A program made the position numbers and the translations under genes. The notes below the pieces were generated by a model. That model searched no databases. It saw only the letters and a list, made by a program, of their open reading frames with translations, and was not told the DNA's origin. A stretch of DNA of 64,000 nt from assembly GCF_030758455.1 (NCBI RefSeq), contig NZ_CP132353.1, positions 1,426,001 to 1,490,000 of the forward strand. The letters are read 5' to 3'. Origin of the DNA: Erwinia pyri (lineage in GTDB: Bacteria > Pseudomonadota > Gammaproteobacteria > Enterobacterales > Enterobacteriaceae). Of the stretch, positions 29,676 through 40,300 are shown piece by piece. Each line of letters starts with the position of its first letter. The first letter of the stretch is position 1.

Positions 29676-32336
29676 TTATTGGTTACCTTGCTGCAGCAGT
29701 TTACTGACATAGTGGTCAATATCACTGGTGGTATTTTTAATGTTTGAATCGTCACACTCGGTAATGTGTTGTTCTAACGTTTCACAAAGCTGCTTGCCGG
29801 GTGTCAGGTTGAGCATGGCAAACACGCCTTTCAGGCGATGCGCAGTCTGAGCAAGAGAACTCAAGTCCCCTTCCGCCGCCTCATTATACAGTCTCTTTAC
29901 ATCATCTGGTACTGTATCAACAAAGAGCTGATAGTAACCAGGGGCAAAAAGCTTAGCCGTATCCTGATCTTCGAGTGCTTCTTCTTCGTTTTCATCCTGG
30001 GCCAGCTGTTGTTCAATAAGCTGCAGCAGAGCATCCTGCATCGCGCTGCTGATATTGAAGTTGACCCGATAGCTGTCGCGGGAAAGCGCGGTAAAGCCCG
30101 TTTCGTCATCCGTAAGCAGTAACGACCACGGCGTAAGACGTGTGGGATCGTCGGTGACCAGCACATCATGGTCCTGACCAGAGAAACGTTCATCAGGAGT
30201 AATACAGCTCGCTCCCCAGTTTTCCAGCTGGTGCACAACGATTTTTCTCACTTCATCAACGGTGATATCAATCAGTGTGGTCAGGCCTTCCAGCAGCTTC
30301 TCTTCCTGCGCATGCTGCTCCTCCTGCGGGGCATGGATCTGAATGCTGTAACGGGTACCGATATCGGGACGCGCCACAATTTCCAGATGACCGCCCAGCT
30401 GTTTACAGAGCTGTTTGCAGAGGAAAAAGGCGAGCCCGGAAGCCTGACCAAAGCGATCGTGGCTGGTTTCGCCAAGGAACGGGAAGTCGGTATTGCCCAT
30501 TTCATCCACCATCAGCCCCGCGCCGGTATCGACAATCTCGATCGCCAGACGATCGGGGCGATCTGCCGGATGGTTTACCTCAATGCTGATCCGTCCCCAG
30601 CTGGTGCTGGTGATGGAGTAGTGCAGCAGGGTGGTCAGGATTTTGTAGAGTGCCCGGCGGTCGCCGTAACGGCTTTCGTCGCTGTTCAGCCGGTTACAGA
30701 CCACCAGCTTCAACCCTTTGCGGCACATCGAAGGCAGCGCTTCTATCACCAGTTCATCCAGCACGCTTTGCAGCATAAAGGAGCCTGACTCCGGTGCCCA
30801 GTCATGAGTTTCAAGGCGGTTGAGCAGCACAATATCATCCACCAGCCGGCTCAGCGCCTGGGATTCCTCCAGCGTATCGCTGAGATCGTCTGCCGGATGC
30901 GCTTCGCTGAGGGTCTGCAGATGAGCGATCACCTTATCCAGCGGCCTGTTCAGCGCATGACCCAGATTTTGCAACAGCTGCTGACGCGTCTGATGGTTCT
31001 TATCCAGCACCTGCTGCGCTTTTTGCAGTTTTTTGTTTACCAGCAGTTCACGATCCTGGTCGCGCATCATAAAGATCTGCGTATTGGGCGAAAGAACGCT
31101 GCGGGCGTGGCGGATTTCGTAAACTTCATTATTCACCGTGGCCTGCAGCACGCCCTGATGCTGGTCGGACATATTGATAATTTTTTGCAAATTAAGGTGG
31201 GGAAGCAGGTGTTCAGCGATCTTGTTGCTGATAATGGTACGATTATTCGCAAAGTCGTAGACCAGCAGCCCGACCGGCAGACTGCCGACAATCTCTTCAT
31301 TCAGCACGCGTAACGAGTCCAGCTCGGCACTCTGGTTCTCGCTGGGGCGCAGCGATTGCTGGCGCAGCAGGAACAGTCCGGCCAGCGAGAGCAGCAGCAG
31401 TCCCAGGTTCGCCAGCAGCGGCCACATCAGATTGTGCAGCGTATCCATAAACAGCCCGACCAACGGCACGCGGTAAACCAGTTGCAATGGCGTGCTGGTC
31501 AGCGAGGCAGCAATTTCAATATTAGGGTTAGCCAGCGTGACCTTTGTACTGTGAGTCTGATCGTCAGGATCGCTCCTCACCGGCGCGCTGTTAGCATCCT
31601 GCTTGAGCTGGAAATACTCCAGCGGCATGTTCAGCGGGATCAGATCGTTAATAGGTAAATCAAAGGCCACGACGGTCGCCAGATGGCCAGGCTGGTTAAA
31701 CGTGGTGCGGACGGTGAAGTAGTGATCGTTCTGCCAGGTGAAACGGCGCAAAGGAGAGAAGCTTTCACGCTCGTCCAGCGCATTTGCCTGCTGCAACATT
31801 TCGGCACGGCGCGCCTCAACAATATTGCTGATGGCGCTCTCTTTATAGCGTGTCGCCATATCTTTCAGCGGCAGGGTAGAGACCAGGATCAGGCTGTTAT
31901 CCTGTCCGTTAAGAAAATACATCGACCAGGTGCTGTTTTCCGCCCCCCAAAGCGTATCCAGATAGTTGGACATCCGCAGCGTCATATCAAGCGTGCTGCT
32001 GTCGTGGGAACCAAAAATCAGCGATTCTGTTTTACGCCGTGTCTTCTCAAGATAGTAAACATCCGGACGCAGGCGGGTTTCCTGCAGGCTGTTGGGTGGC
32101 GATCCGGCGGCGTTAGCGGCCAGGTTTTCATAAATCTGCCAGGTTGCAAAGCGATAGGTATCGATGCGTTTTTGCATAGCGTGGGCGATATCCGCCAGCG
32201 CATAGCGCTTGTCGGTCAGCCAGGCGTTCACCGCATTGTGGATCATAAATCCTGACGCCAGTAGCAGCACCAGAATAAACATCACAAAAAAGCGTGTGAC
32301 ATTGCCTGATGTCAGAGGAAATTTGTATGGCAACAT
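29676..32336 (-). CDS. rcsD: Rcs phosphotransferase RcsD
   Basis: Inner-membrane intermediate of the Rcs phosphorelay passing phosphate from RcsC to RcsB. 886 aa (E. coli 890). The start MLPYKFPLTSGNVTRFFVMF at 32336 aligns with the family. 35 further upstream codons of open frame overlap the MFS gene and are rejected. TM1 lies about 14-36, a periplasmic domain follows, then TM2 about 305-325. A kinase-like domain lacks the phospho-accepting His. The C-terminal HPt domain has LAQTAHRLKGVFAML (His near 833). It is less conserved with E. coli than RcsB. The MFS gene ends only 20 bp upstream. Confidence 0.97.
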   Translation of the reverse strand: MLPYKFPLTSGNVTRFFVMFILVLLLASGFMIHNAVNAWLTDKRYALADIAHAMQKRIDTYRFATWQIYENLAANAAGSPPNSLQETRLRPDVYYLEKTRRKTESLIFGSHDSSTLDMTLRMSNYLDTLWGAENSTWSMYFLNGQDNSLILVSTLPLKDMATRYKESAISNIVEARRAEMLQQANALDERESFSPLRRFTWQNDHYFTVRTTFNQPGHLATVVAFDLPINDLIPLNMPLEYFQLKQDANSAPVRSDPDDQTHSTKVTLANPNIEIAASLTSTPLQLVYRVPLVGLFMDTLHNLMWPLLANLGLLLLSLAGLFLLRQQSLRPSENQSAELDSLRVLNEEIVGSLPVGLLVYDFANNRTIISNKIAEHLLPHLNLQKIINMSDQHQGVLQATVNNEVYEIRHARSVLSPNTQIFMMRDQDRELLVNKKLQKAQQVLDKNHQTRQQLLQNLGHALNRPLDKVIAHLQTLSEAHPADDLSDTLEESQALSRLVDDIVLLNRLETHDWAPESGSFMLQSVLDELVIEALPSMCRKGLKLVVCNRLNSDESRYGDRRALYKILTTLLHYSITSTSWGRISIEVNHPADRPDRLAIEIVDTGAGLMVDEMGNTDFPFLGETSHDRFGQASGLAFFLCKQLCKQLGGHLEIVARPDIGTRYSIQIHAPQEEQHAQEEKLLEGLTTLIDITVDEVRKIVVHQLENWGASCITPDERFSGQDHDVLVTDDPTRLTPWSLLLTDDETGFTALSRDSYRVNFNISSAMQDALLQLIEQQLAQDENEEEALEDQDTAKLFAPGYYQLFVDTVPDDVKRLYNEAAEGDLSSLAQTAHRLKGVFAMLNLTPGKQLCETLEQHITECDDSNIKNTTSDIDHYVSKLLQQGNQ

Positions 32337-32356
32337 AGCGTAGCGTGGGACCCCAG

Positions 32357-33511
32357 TTAACGTGTAATCAGCCGGGCGCTTGCGGCCACGGCTAACAGCA
32401 GTACGGCAATGGCCGAAAAGGCCGTCGCAAGGCTGTACCACTGAGAGATAAATCCGATGAGAGCCGGACCTGCCAGAATACCCGCATAACCAATCGTTGT
32501 CATGGAAGAAATTGCCAGATTTACCGGCATGGTTTTCTGATTTCCTGCTGCGCTGAACATAATAGGGACGGCGTTAGAGGCGCCGAAGCCTACCAGCACA
32601 AAACCCGCCAGCGTAACCACAACGTTTGGCACAAATACGGCCAGTAAAAGTCCGAGTGAGGCGCAGAGCGTGCCGCAGAAAAGCGTCAGAAAACGGCCAA
32701 AGTAATTGACGATGCGATCGCCAGTCAGCCTGCCCACCGTCATCGCCACGGAGAAGAGCGCATAGCCCAGACCCGCGTGAGAATGCGCTAAGTCGCGTGT
32801 CTGGGTCAGGAACAGGGCGCCCCAGTCCAGCACTGCTCCTTCTGTCAGGAAGAGGATAAAGCACAAAACGCCGAGAAACAGCACCCATCCGCGCGGCATC
32901 ACAAAGAGCGGCGCATCAGGCTGATGCACCCGGTCGCTCAGCAAATGGCGCTGACAGGAGAGATAGATAGCAATAATGAGCAGGCCGATCGCGCTAACCG
33001 CCTGCAGCGGAGAGAGCCCGAAAGCGAGTCCGGCGCTGACTGCGCCTGCGCCTGCAATGCCGCCAACGCTAAAGAAACCGTGAAAGCCGGACATCATCGC
33101 CCGTTCAGAGGCCTTTTCCACCTCCACCGCCTGAATATTCATCGCCACATCGACGAGACCGATCGAGGCACCAAAAACCATCAGCGCCAGAGCCAGGGTA
33201 ACGGGCGTGGAGAGGGTCGCCAGCAACGGCAAAGCGACCAGAATAAAGAGGCTGCCCAACGTCATGACGCGCTTACAGCCAAAGCGACCTGCCAGCATAC
33301 CGGTTAGCGGCATCGCTACCAGCGAGCCCAGCCCAAGAAACAGCAGCAGCGTACCCAGCGCGCCATCGCTTAGCTGGGCACGATCTTTAGCGTAAGGAAC
33401 CAGCGGCGCCCAGGCGGCCATGCCGATTCCGGCAATAAAGAAGATGGCACGCGTAGCGTGTTGCGTGGCTACCGCGCTGGCCTTTGCGGGTCGAGCATCC
33501 AGTGTCGTCAT
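32357..33511 (-). CDS. MFS transporter (YbjJ-like)
   Basis: 384-aa, 12-helix major facilitator with the N-terminal pattern AAWAPLVPYAKDRAQLSDG, the loop 2-3 motif GMLAGRFGCKRVM, and GFHGFFSVGGIAGAGAVSAG, similar to E. coli YbjJ/FucP-like permeases. The substrate is not predictable. It is co-directional with rcsD and separated from it by 20 bp, so it may share a transcript with rcsD-rcsB. This gene is not next to rcsD in E. coli. Possible ribosome-binding site ACGGATATC before the ATG. Confidence 0.88.
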   Translation of the reverse strand: MTTLDARPAKASAVATQHATRAIFFIAGIGMAAWAPLVPYAKDRAQLSDGALGTLLLFLGLGSLVAMPLTGMLAGRFGCKRVMTLGSLFILVALPLLATLSTPVTLALALMVFGASIGLVDVAMNIQAVEVEKASERAMMSGFHGFFSVGGIAGAGAVSAGLAFGLSPLQAVSAIGLLIIAIYLSCQRHLLSDRVHQPDAPLFVMPRGWVLFLGVLCFILFLTEGAVLDWGALFLTQTRDLAHSHAGLGYALFSVAMTVGRLTGDRIVNYFGRFLTLFCGTLCASLGLLLAVFVPNVVVTLAGFVLVGFGASNAVPIMFSAAGNQKTMPVNLAISSMTTIGYAGILAGPALIGFISQWYSLATAFSAIAVLLLAVAASARLITR

Positions 33512-34315
33512 GATATCCGTTTAAAATCTTCCGTAAGGAGCGCTTCTTTTTACCACAAGAACTTTGTTTAAAGAAGATTGCTCATGCTTGTGAGGTTGTG
33601 GCTCACGGCTCACGCCAGTGAGGCCATGGCCTGACAATTGTTAACCCATAAAAATAGCACTGTTAACAGGATTTGTCGCTTCAGGGCTACTTTCCAGATA
33701 ACTCCGGAAAAAACGGTGAAATAGCTCGCCTTAACTCAAATCATTGGTATAGGGTGAAAAATCGTCATTCTTTCCCTTTCAGGGCCATCCGCGCTGAATG
33801 AAAAATAACCAAAGTGAGGTTGAACAACTTGTGCTGTTTATCACGAATTTACAGCAAATTCTGGCCCGGCAGCGCTGCCTTTTTAGCCATAAATGGTCAG
33901 TTCAGGAGGTATAAAAAGAGAAAGCTTGCAAAATGCATAAGAAATTTCCTCGCTTTAAATCAAATCCTTATCTTCGATACTCAATCATTATTTAGCTTTT
34001 ATAACTATCGGAACTTATTAAAGAGTTGCATGTTTGATTAAATATTTTTATCTTTCAGATAAGTATTCATCAAGTGAGGCTGCTGGTTCTTTCTTACTAT
34101 GGGTAAGGAAAAGCTAGAAAAAATAGCGAGTCAGCAGATCCGATTGCCCTGAGCAATCTCTTTCGCTCCCCGTGGGGGCGGTTATGCACCAGGTAAAAAT
34201 CAGCCCGCTCTCGGTGGCTGGTTATCCCTTGCTTTGCGTCTGAATGTAAAGGTTTTCTTTATCTTCGTGCGCGAAACACATAATGATAATTTTTTGGTGC
34301 ATATAGAGGTTACCC
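33512..34315. other. 804-bp AT-rich spacer with divergent promoters (MFS and adhesin)
   Basis: The region between the MFS start and the adhesin start is clearly richer in A+T than either neighbour, especially 33720-34120 and 34230-34300, as expected of an H-NS-silenced leader. It contains an ops-like element at 34177 and the hairpin CGCTCCCC-GTGGGGGCG just before it. The adhesin ATG has TAGAGGTTACCC upstream as ribosome-binding site. A 75-codon open frame at 33814-34041 has no start signal or recognisable similarity and I do not call it. Confidence 0.6.
34177..34187 (+). promoter_or_regulatory. ops-like (RfaH recruitment) element in adhesin leader
   Basis: GGCGGTTATGC matches GGCGGTAGCGT, the ops core, at the first six bases and one more. 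It follows a G-run, as in JUMPstart elements, and sits about 130 nt upstream of the adhesin start. The match is partial, so this is a suggestion only. Confidence 0.25.
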
Positions 34316-37300
34316 ATGGCACAGCTCAATGATGGACGCGTTGAAATTGTTTCGCGCGATGATGGAACAATCCTGTCACAGGCTAATGCGGGCACGTCTC
34401 ATAACGTCCTGCTGAACCAGCCCAGCGTAGTAAAAATGCATGGCACGCGTGACATGGTGACCGGCTTTGAACGCCAGGGTAATGACCTGATCCTGCACAT
34501 GCGCGACGGCAACGTCGTTCGCTACCAGCAATTCTTCTTTGATGATGTTGACGGTGACCACAGTGAGCTGGTGTTTGACGATGGGGTCAACCCGCCTGAA
34601 CATGCCCTGTTCCCGGTAACCACTGAGTTTGCCGATGCGCAGACGGCAATGGTCATTACTCCCGAATATGAATCACTTGGCTCGATTGAACCCTTATTGC
34701 TGGCAGATACCGGCGCTTCCACCGGCGTTATTACCGCAGCAGGTATCGGTGCGCTTGGTCTTGCGGGCCTTGCCGTAGGAGCGGTAGCTGGCGGAGGAGG
34801 TGGCGGCGGCGGCGGGGGTAATGATGGGGGCAACGCTGGCGGTGGGGATGGTACCCCAGGCGGCGGCGATGGGGACGGCGGCGACGGGGATGGCGGAGGA
34901 ACTACGCCCTTAACCCCAACTATCAGCGTTAATGCGTTCACCGGGGATAATCTCCTGACGCAGGCGGAAAAGGGCAGTAACCAGACGCTGAACGGCACGA
35001 CCACCAATGCTGAAGTCGGCAGCACCGTGACCATTGTTTTGAACGGCAAAACCTACACCACAACCGTCGGGGCTAACGGCAGCTGGAGCGTCTCTGTTCC
35101 GGCGGCCGATCTGGCTACCTTGCCTGCCGGTAATAATACCATTCGCGTGAGCGTGACAAACGGGGACGGCAACACTGCAACCTCAAACGAAGTGATCAAC
35201 GTTCAGGCTGACATTACTCAACCTGGTACGCCTGCGATTACTATCGGGACTTTTGCGGGTGATGACATCCTGGACGGTGCTGAGAAACAAACTTCCCTGA
35301 CGCTCAGCGGCACCACCACCAACGTTCAGCAGGGACAAGTCGTTACCGTGACGCTGGGCGGCCAGAGCTATAGTGCGACGGTAGCCGCTAACGGCAGCTG
35401 GAGCATTACCGTACCGGCAACGGCTTTGCAGGGGCTTGAGGATGGCACCAACACCATTACCGCACGGGTAAGCAATACCGCCGGAACGGCCGCCACAGCC
35501 ACGCACACTTTCGATGTCCAGCCTGTTTCAGTCGGCAGTATCAGTATCAGCCCCCTCAGCGGCGACGGTCAGCTTAATGCTACCGAATCACAGTCTCCGC
35601 TGACCATCTCTGGCTTTGCCACGGGTGTGCCTGCCGGAACCCTGCTTAGCGTGACGCTGGGTGGCAAGGTCTACAGCGCCACGGTCGGCGCAAACGGCAG
35701 CTGGACCGCAACCGTGCCTGCCGCCGATCTGCAACAGCTGCCTCAGGGGTCAAATCTGGTAACAGCCACCGTTACGCTTGCTGATGGCACCGTGATCCAA
35801 AACAGCTCTGCCGTTGCGCTTAACGTACAGACTACGGCACCCAACGCTACCATTGACGTACCGTTTGGTGACGGCGTACTCAGCGGCAATGAAGCTAACA
35901 GCGGACAGACGCTGACCGGTAACACCGGGACAACGGGCGCAGGGCAAACCGTTAGGGTTACCGTAGGTGGAACGGAATATACCGGAACGGTTAACACAGA
36001 CGGCAGCTGGAGCGTGAGCCTGCCACCTGCCGGACTACAGAATTTGCCGCAGGGCAGTAATAATATCACCGTGGTGGTAACGGATTCGGCAGGTAACGCT
36101 GCCACCTCTACCACTCCAGTGAACGTTATTACTGCACCGCCTGCTCTGACCGTGTCGCTCTCTGACAGCCTGTTAAATCAGAATGATGTTAATGAGCCTC
36201 TGACCATTAATGGCACCAGCAACGGCAGCCAAAGCATCACCGTCACCTTAAACGGCGTCACTTACACCACTGCCGTTAATGCTAACGGCACCTGGAGCGT
36301 TAATGTTCCAGCCTCTGACCTGCAGAGCATTACCGATGGCAATTACACCGTTACGGTAACCTCGACCGATGCCCTGGGTAACAGCACCACCTCTTCAGCG
36401 GCACAACTGGCTGTGGATACCACCGCTCCGGTAGTCTCCGTTGAAACCGTCTCCGGTAATGGCTATGTAGATGCCAGTGAGAAAGGCTCTCCTGTTGTGT
36501 TCACCGGCCAGACCGAGGCGGGAAGTACCGTTATCGTCCGGCTGGATACGCTGGATCCCATGCAGAGTATCAACCTGCCTGCGACCGTGGACCCGGTTAC
36601 CGGCCGTTGGACCGCCACCCTGAGCGGCGATCAGCTGGCCGCAATCACCGATGGCAGCTATACCGTGACGGTCGTTGCGACTGATGCGGCGGGCAACAGT
36701 TCACAGGATTACACCAACGTTACCTTCATCACCGAACCTGCCAATCTGCCAGCCATCACGGTTAACCCGCTGACCGGCGACAATGTGCTGAACGGCGCGG
36801 AAGTGGCGCAGACGCAGTTCCTGACCGGCACCACACTACGCGTGCAGGTTGGCAGTGAAGTGACGCTGACGCTGGCGGATGGCACGACCTACAGTGGCCT
36901 GGTTCAGCCTGGCGGGGAGTGGCGTATTGAACTGCCCGCTGAGGTACTGGGCGGGTTGGCTAACGGTGCACAAAACTACACCGTGGTGGTGCAGGACATC
37001 ACGGGCAACAGCGGTCAGGCCACGGGCACCTTTACGGTCGATGTGGTAGCCAATACCGGTTCGCTCAATATTAATCCTGTCAGCGGTGATAACGCCCTGA
37101 ACGCCACTGAGGCGCAGTCCGATCTGCTGATCAACGGAACCAGCCTGGGCGTGACGGCAGCAACGCCGCTGACGGTCACTTTCAACGGCGTGACCTATAA
37201 CACTACCGTTGGCCCGGACGGAACCTGGAGCGTAACCGTTCCTTCCTCCGCGCTCACTGGCCTCGGGAATAACAGCTACGCCGTAACCGTTTCTACCACG

Positions 37301-40300
37301 GGAACGGACGGGGCCACGGTGACCTCTTCCAGCGATCTGCAGGTGCGAACCACCTTCCCGGACAACATTGTTGTTAATGCGCCCTTTGGCGACAACATCC
37401 TCAGCGCAGAGGAAACAGCCGCGCCGCAGACCCTGTCAGGTTCCTCTGGCGTTGCCTATGCCGATCAGGTGGTGACGGTGACGATTGGCGGCGTGGATTA
37501 TAACGCTACCGTGAACACCTCTTCAGGGGCATGGACGCTGACGCTGCTGCCTGAACAGCTGCAGGCCCTGCAGGAAGGCACCTCCAACGTAACCGTGACG
37601 GTAAGCGATTCGCTGGGGAACAGCGTAAGCTCCACTTCACCGTTCGTGGTGGACACCACGCCTCCCGTCCTTGCCGTCGCTGGGGTGGGGGATAACAGCG
37701 GCGCGGTTAATAATGATACCCAGAATCAGCCGCTGATTGTCAGCGGGACAGCAGAAGCGAACAGCTTAATCAGGCTGGAACTGGATGGCGTGACGGTGCT
37801 GACCGCCGCTGATGCTGACGGCAACTGGAGCGCTGCCGTTTCACCTGCCGTGCTGCAGGCGCTGCCGGATGGAAAATATGATTTGAGCGTGACCGCCACG
37901 GATGCAGGCGGCAACCAGACCACCACGTTCACGCCGATCCGCAAAGATACGATTGCGCCTGATGTTACCTTATCGCCGGTTTCCGGCGACGGCTATCTTA
38001 ACGCGGTTGAGCATGGCGCAGCCCTGACGCTGACCGGTACGGCGGAGCAGGGATCGTCCGTGGTAGTCACGCTGAATGGCGCAGGTTATCCCACTACCGT
38101 AGATGCTGACGGCAACTGGAGCGTAACGGTACCTGCAGGAGCAGTAACGGCGCTGGCCGACGGCACCTATAACGTCAGCGTGCAGGCGACCGATGCAGCG
38201 GGTAACAGCGGCACCACCACGCTTCCGCTGGTGGTGGTCGCCAGTGCAGCAGACCTGCCAACGATTAGCGTTGCGCCGTTTACCGGTGACAACATCCTGG
38301 ATGGCGCAGAGAAAGGGCTTTCACAGCTGCTGACCGGCACCACCACTAACGTGCAGGCTGGTCAACTGGTTACTGTCACGATGAATGGTGCCCAGTACTC
38401 CGGAGCGGTACAGGCTGACGGTAGCTGGAGCGCAGTGATCCCGGCTACAGCATTTTATCAGCTGGCAAACGGCACGCAGAGCTACACCGTGAACGTCAGT
38501 GATGTGGCGGGCAACCCGGCTTCCGCCACCGGCAGCTATACCGTTAACAGCGATTTCAGCGCTATTGCCATCGGTATCATCAGTGACGACAACATGCTTA
38601 ATGCCGTTGAAGCGCAAAATGACCTGGTGATCCAGGGGAACAGCCGATTTGTGGCGTTCGGCGCCAGGATCCTGGTCCGCTTTAACAACGCTAATTATGA
38701 AACAACCACCAATTCTGACGGGAGCTGGAGCGTAACTGTGCCAGCCGCAGCGCTCAGTAACGTGCAGAACGGCGACATTACGGTGACGGCAACCGCCACG
38801 GATCGGGATGGTAATGTCATCACTACCACCCACAGCCTTACCGCTAACATTGATCCAAACTTTACCGTCACGGTGAATACGCCATTTAACGACGGCACGC
38901 TTAACGGGACAGAATCTCTTACCGATCAGACCCTGACCGGTAGCACTGGCGTGGAGGGCGTGGGGCAGAGCGTGAGCCTGGTACTGGGTGGCATTACTTA
39001 CACCGGCACGGTGGATGCCAACGGCAACTGGTCCGTGGCGATACCGAATGCGGTGCTGCAAGCCCTGCCACAGGGAAGTAACGCTTATAACGTCACCGTA
39101 ACGGATGGCTCCGGGAACAGCACTTCTCTTGGCAGCACCTTTACCGTGGACACGGTGGCACCAACCTTGACTGTGGATGCCATTTCCGAGGATAACCGGC
39201 TTAACATTACCGAACATGGCGAGGCTCTGACGCTTTCAGGAAGCGGCGCGGAAGGGGATCGGATCAGCCTGACTCTGAATAATGTCACCTATATGGCGAC
39301 AACAGGAGCAGGTGGCAGCTGGAGTATTGAGGTCCCTGCGCAAGCCGTACAGGCTTTGAGTGAAGGGCTTAATCAGGTGCAGGTTGTCTCTACAGACGTA
39401 GCAGGCAACGTGAGCAGCACCATCAGAACGCTGGAGGTGGATCTCACTCCTCCGCCAGTCACTATTGATCCTGTCTCTGGCGATGGCTACCTCAATCTGG
39501 CAGAAAGTACCCAGCCGCTGGTGCTGACCGGCACGGGAGAGATCGGCAACACCATTACCGTGGAGCTGAATGACCGCACTTACACCACTACGGTAGGGGC
39601 AGATGGTCAGTGGATGCTTACTCTGCCTGCTACCGTGGTGGAAGCGTTTGTCAACGGCGTGCAGCCTTTCACCGTCACCGCCAGTGATGCTGCAGGAAAT
39701 CTCACTCCCCTTAGCTCGCAGGTGGTGGTCGATAAAGCGCCGCCGTCCATCGTGGTTTCCAACGTCACCAGCAACAACATCGTGGATGCGTCAGAGCAGC
39801 AGTCAGAGCAGATCATCAGCGGCACCTCGACCAATGTGGAAGCCGGGCAGACGCTGACGCTGACAATTGGCGGTACTGAGTACACCACGACCATTCTCTC
39901 CGGCGGCAGCTGGCAGGTCACCGTGCCTGCGGGCGCACTGGGCAGCCTCGGTGACGGACCACAATCGCTGACGGCAACCACCACCGATCTGGCAGGAAAC
40001 AGCAGTACCACTACCAAAACCTTCACTGTAGACAGCACCGCGAGCAGCATCTCTGTTGAACCTCTCAGCACCGATGGCTATCTCAATGCTGCGGAAGCGG
40101 GGCAGGATTTGGTGGTCAATGGTTTTACTACTAACGTGGCAGAAAACAGTACGGTCACCTTCACCCTTAACGGCATCGCCTATACCGGTTTAGTGCAGGC
40201 CAACGGAAGCTGGTCAGTCACCATTCCGGCTGTAAACCTGGGCGATCTCGGCGATGGCCGGCAGACAGCCACGGTCAGCGTAACGGCTGAAAGCGGTCTC

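Noticed and set aside
33814..34041. 75-codon open frame in the adhesin leader
   Set aside because: No ribosome-binding site, AT-rich composition of non-coding type, no recognisable similarity; it lies in the promoter region.
34055..34072. Possible RcsAB box (TAAGTATTC) in the adhesin leader
   Set aside because: It lacks the spacing of the 14-bp consensus; only a half-match.
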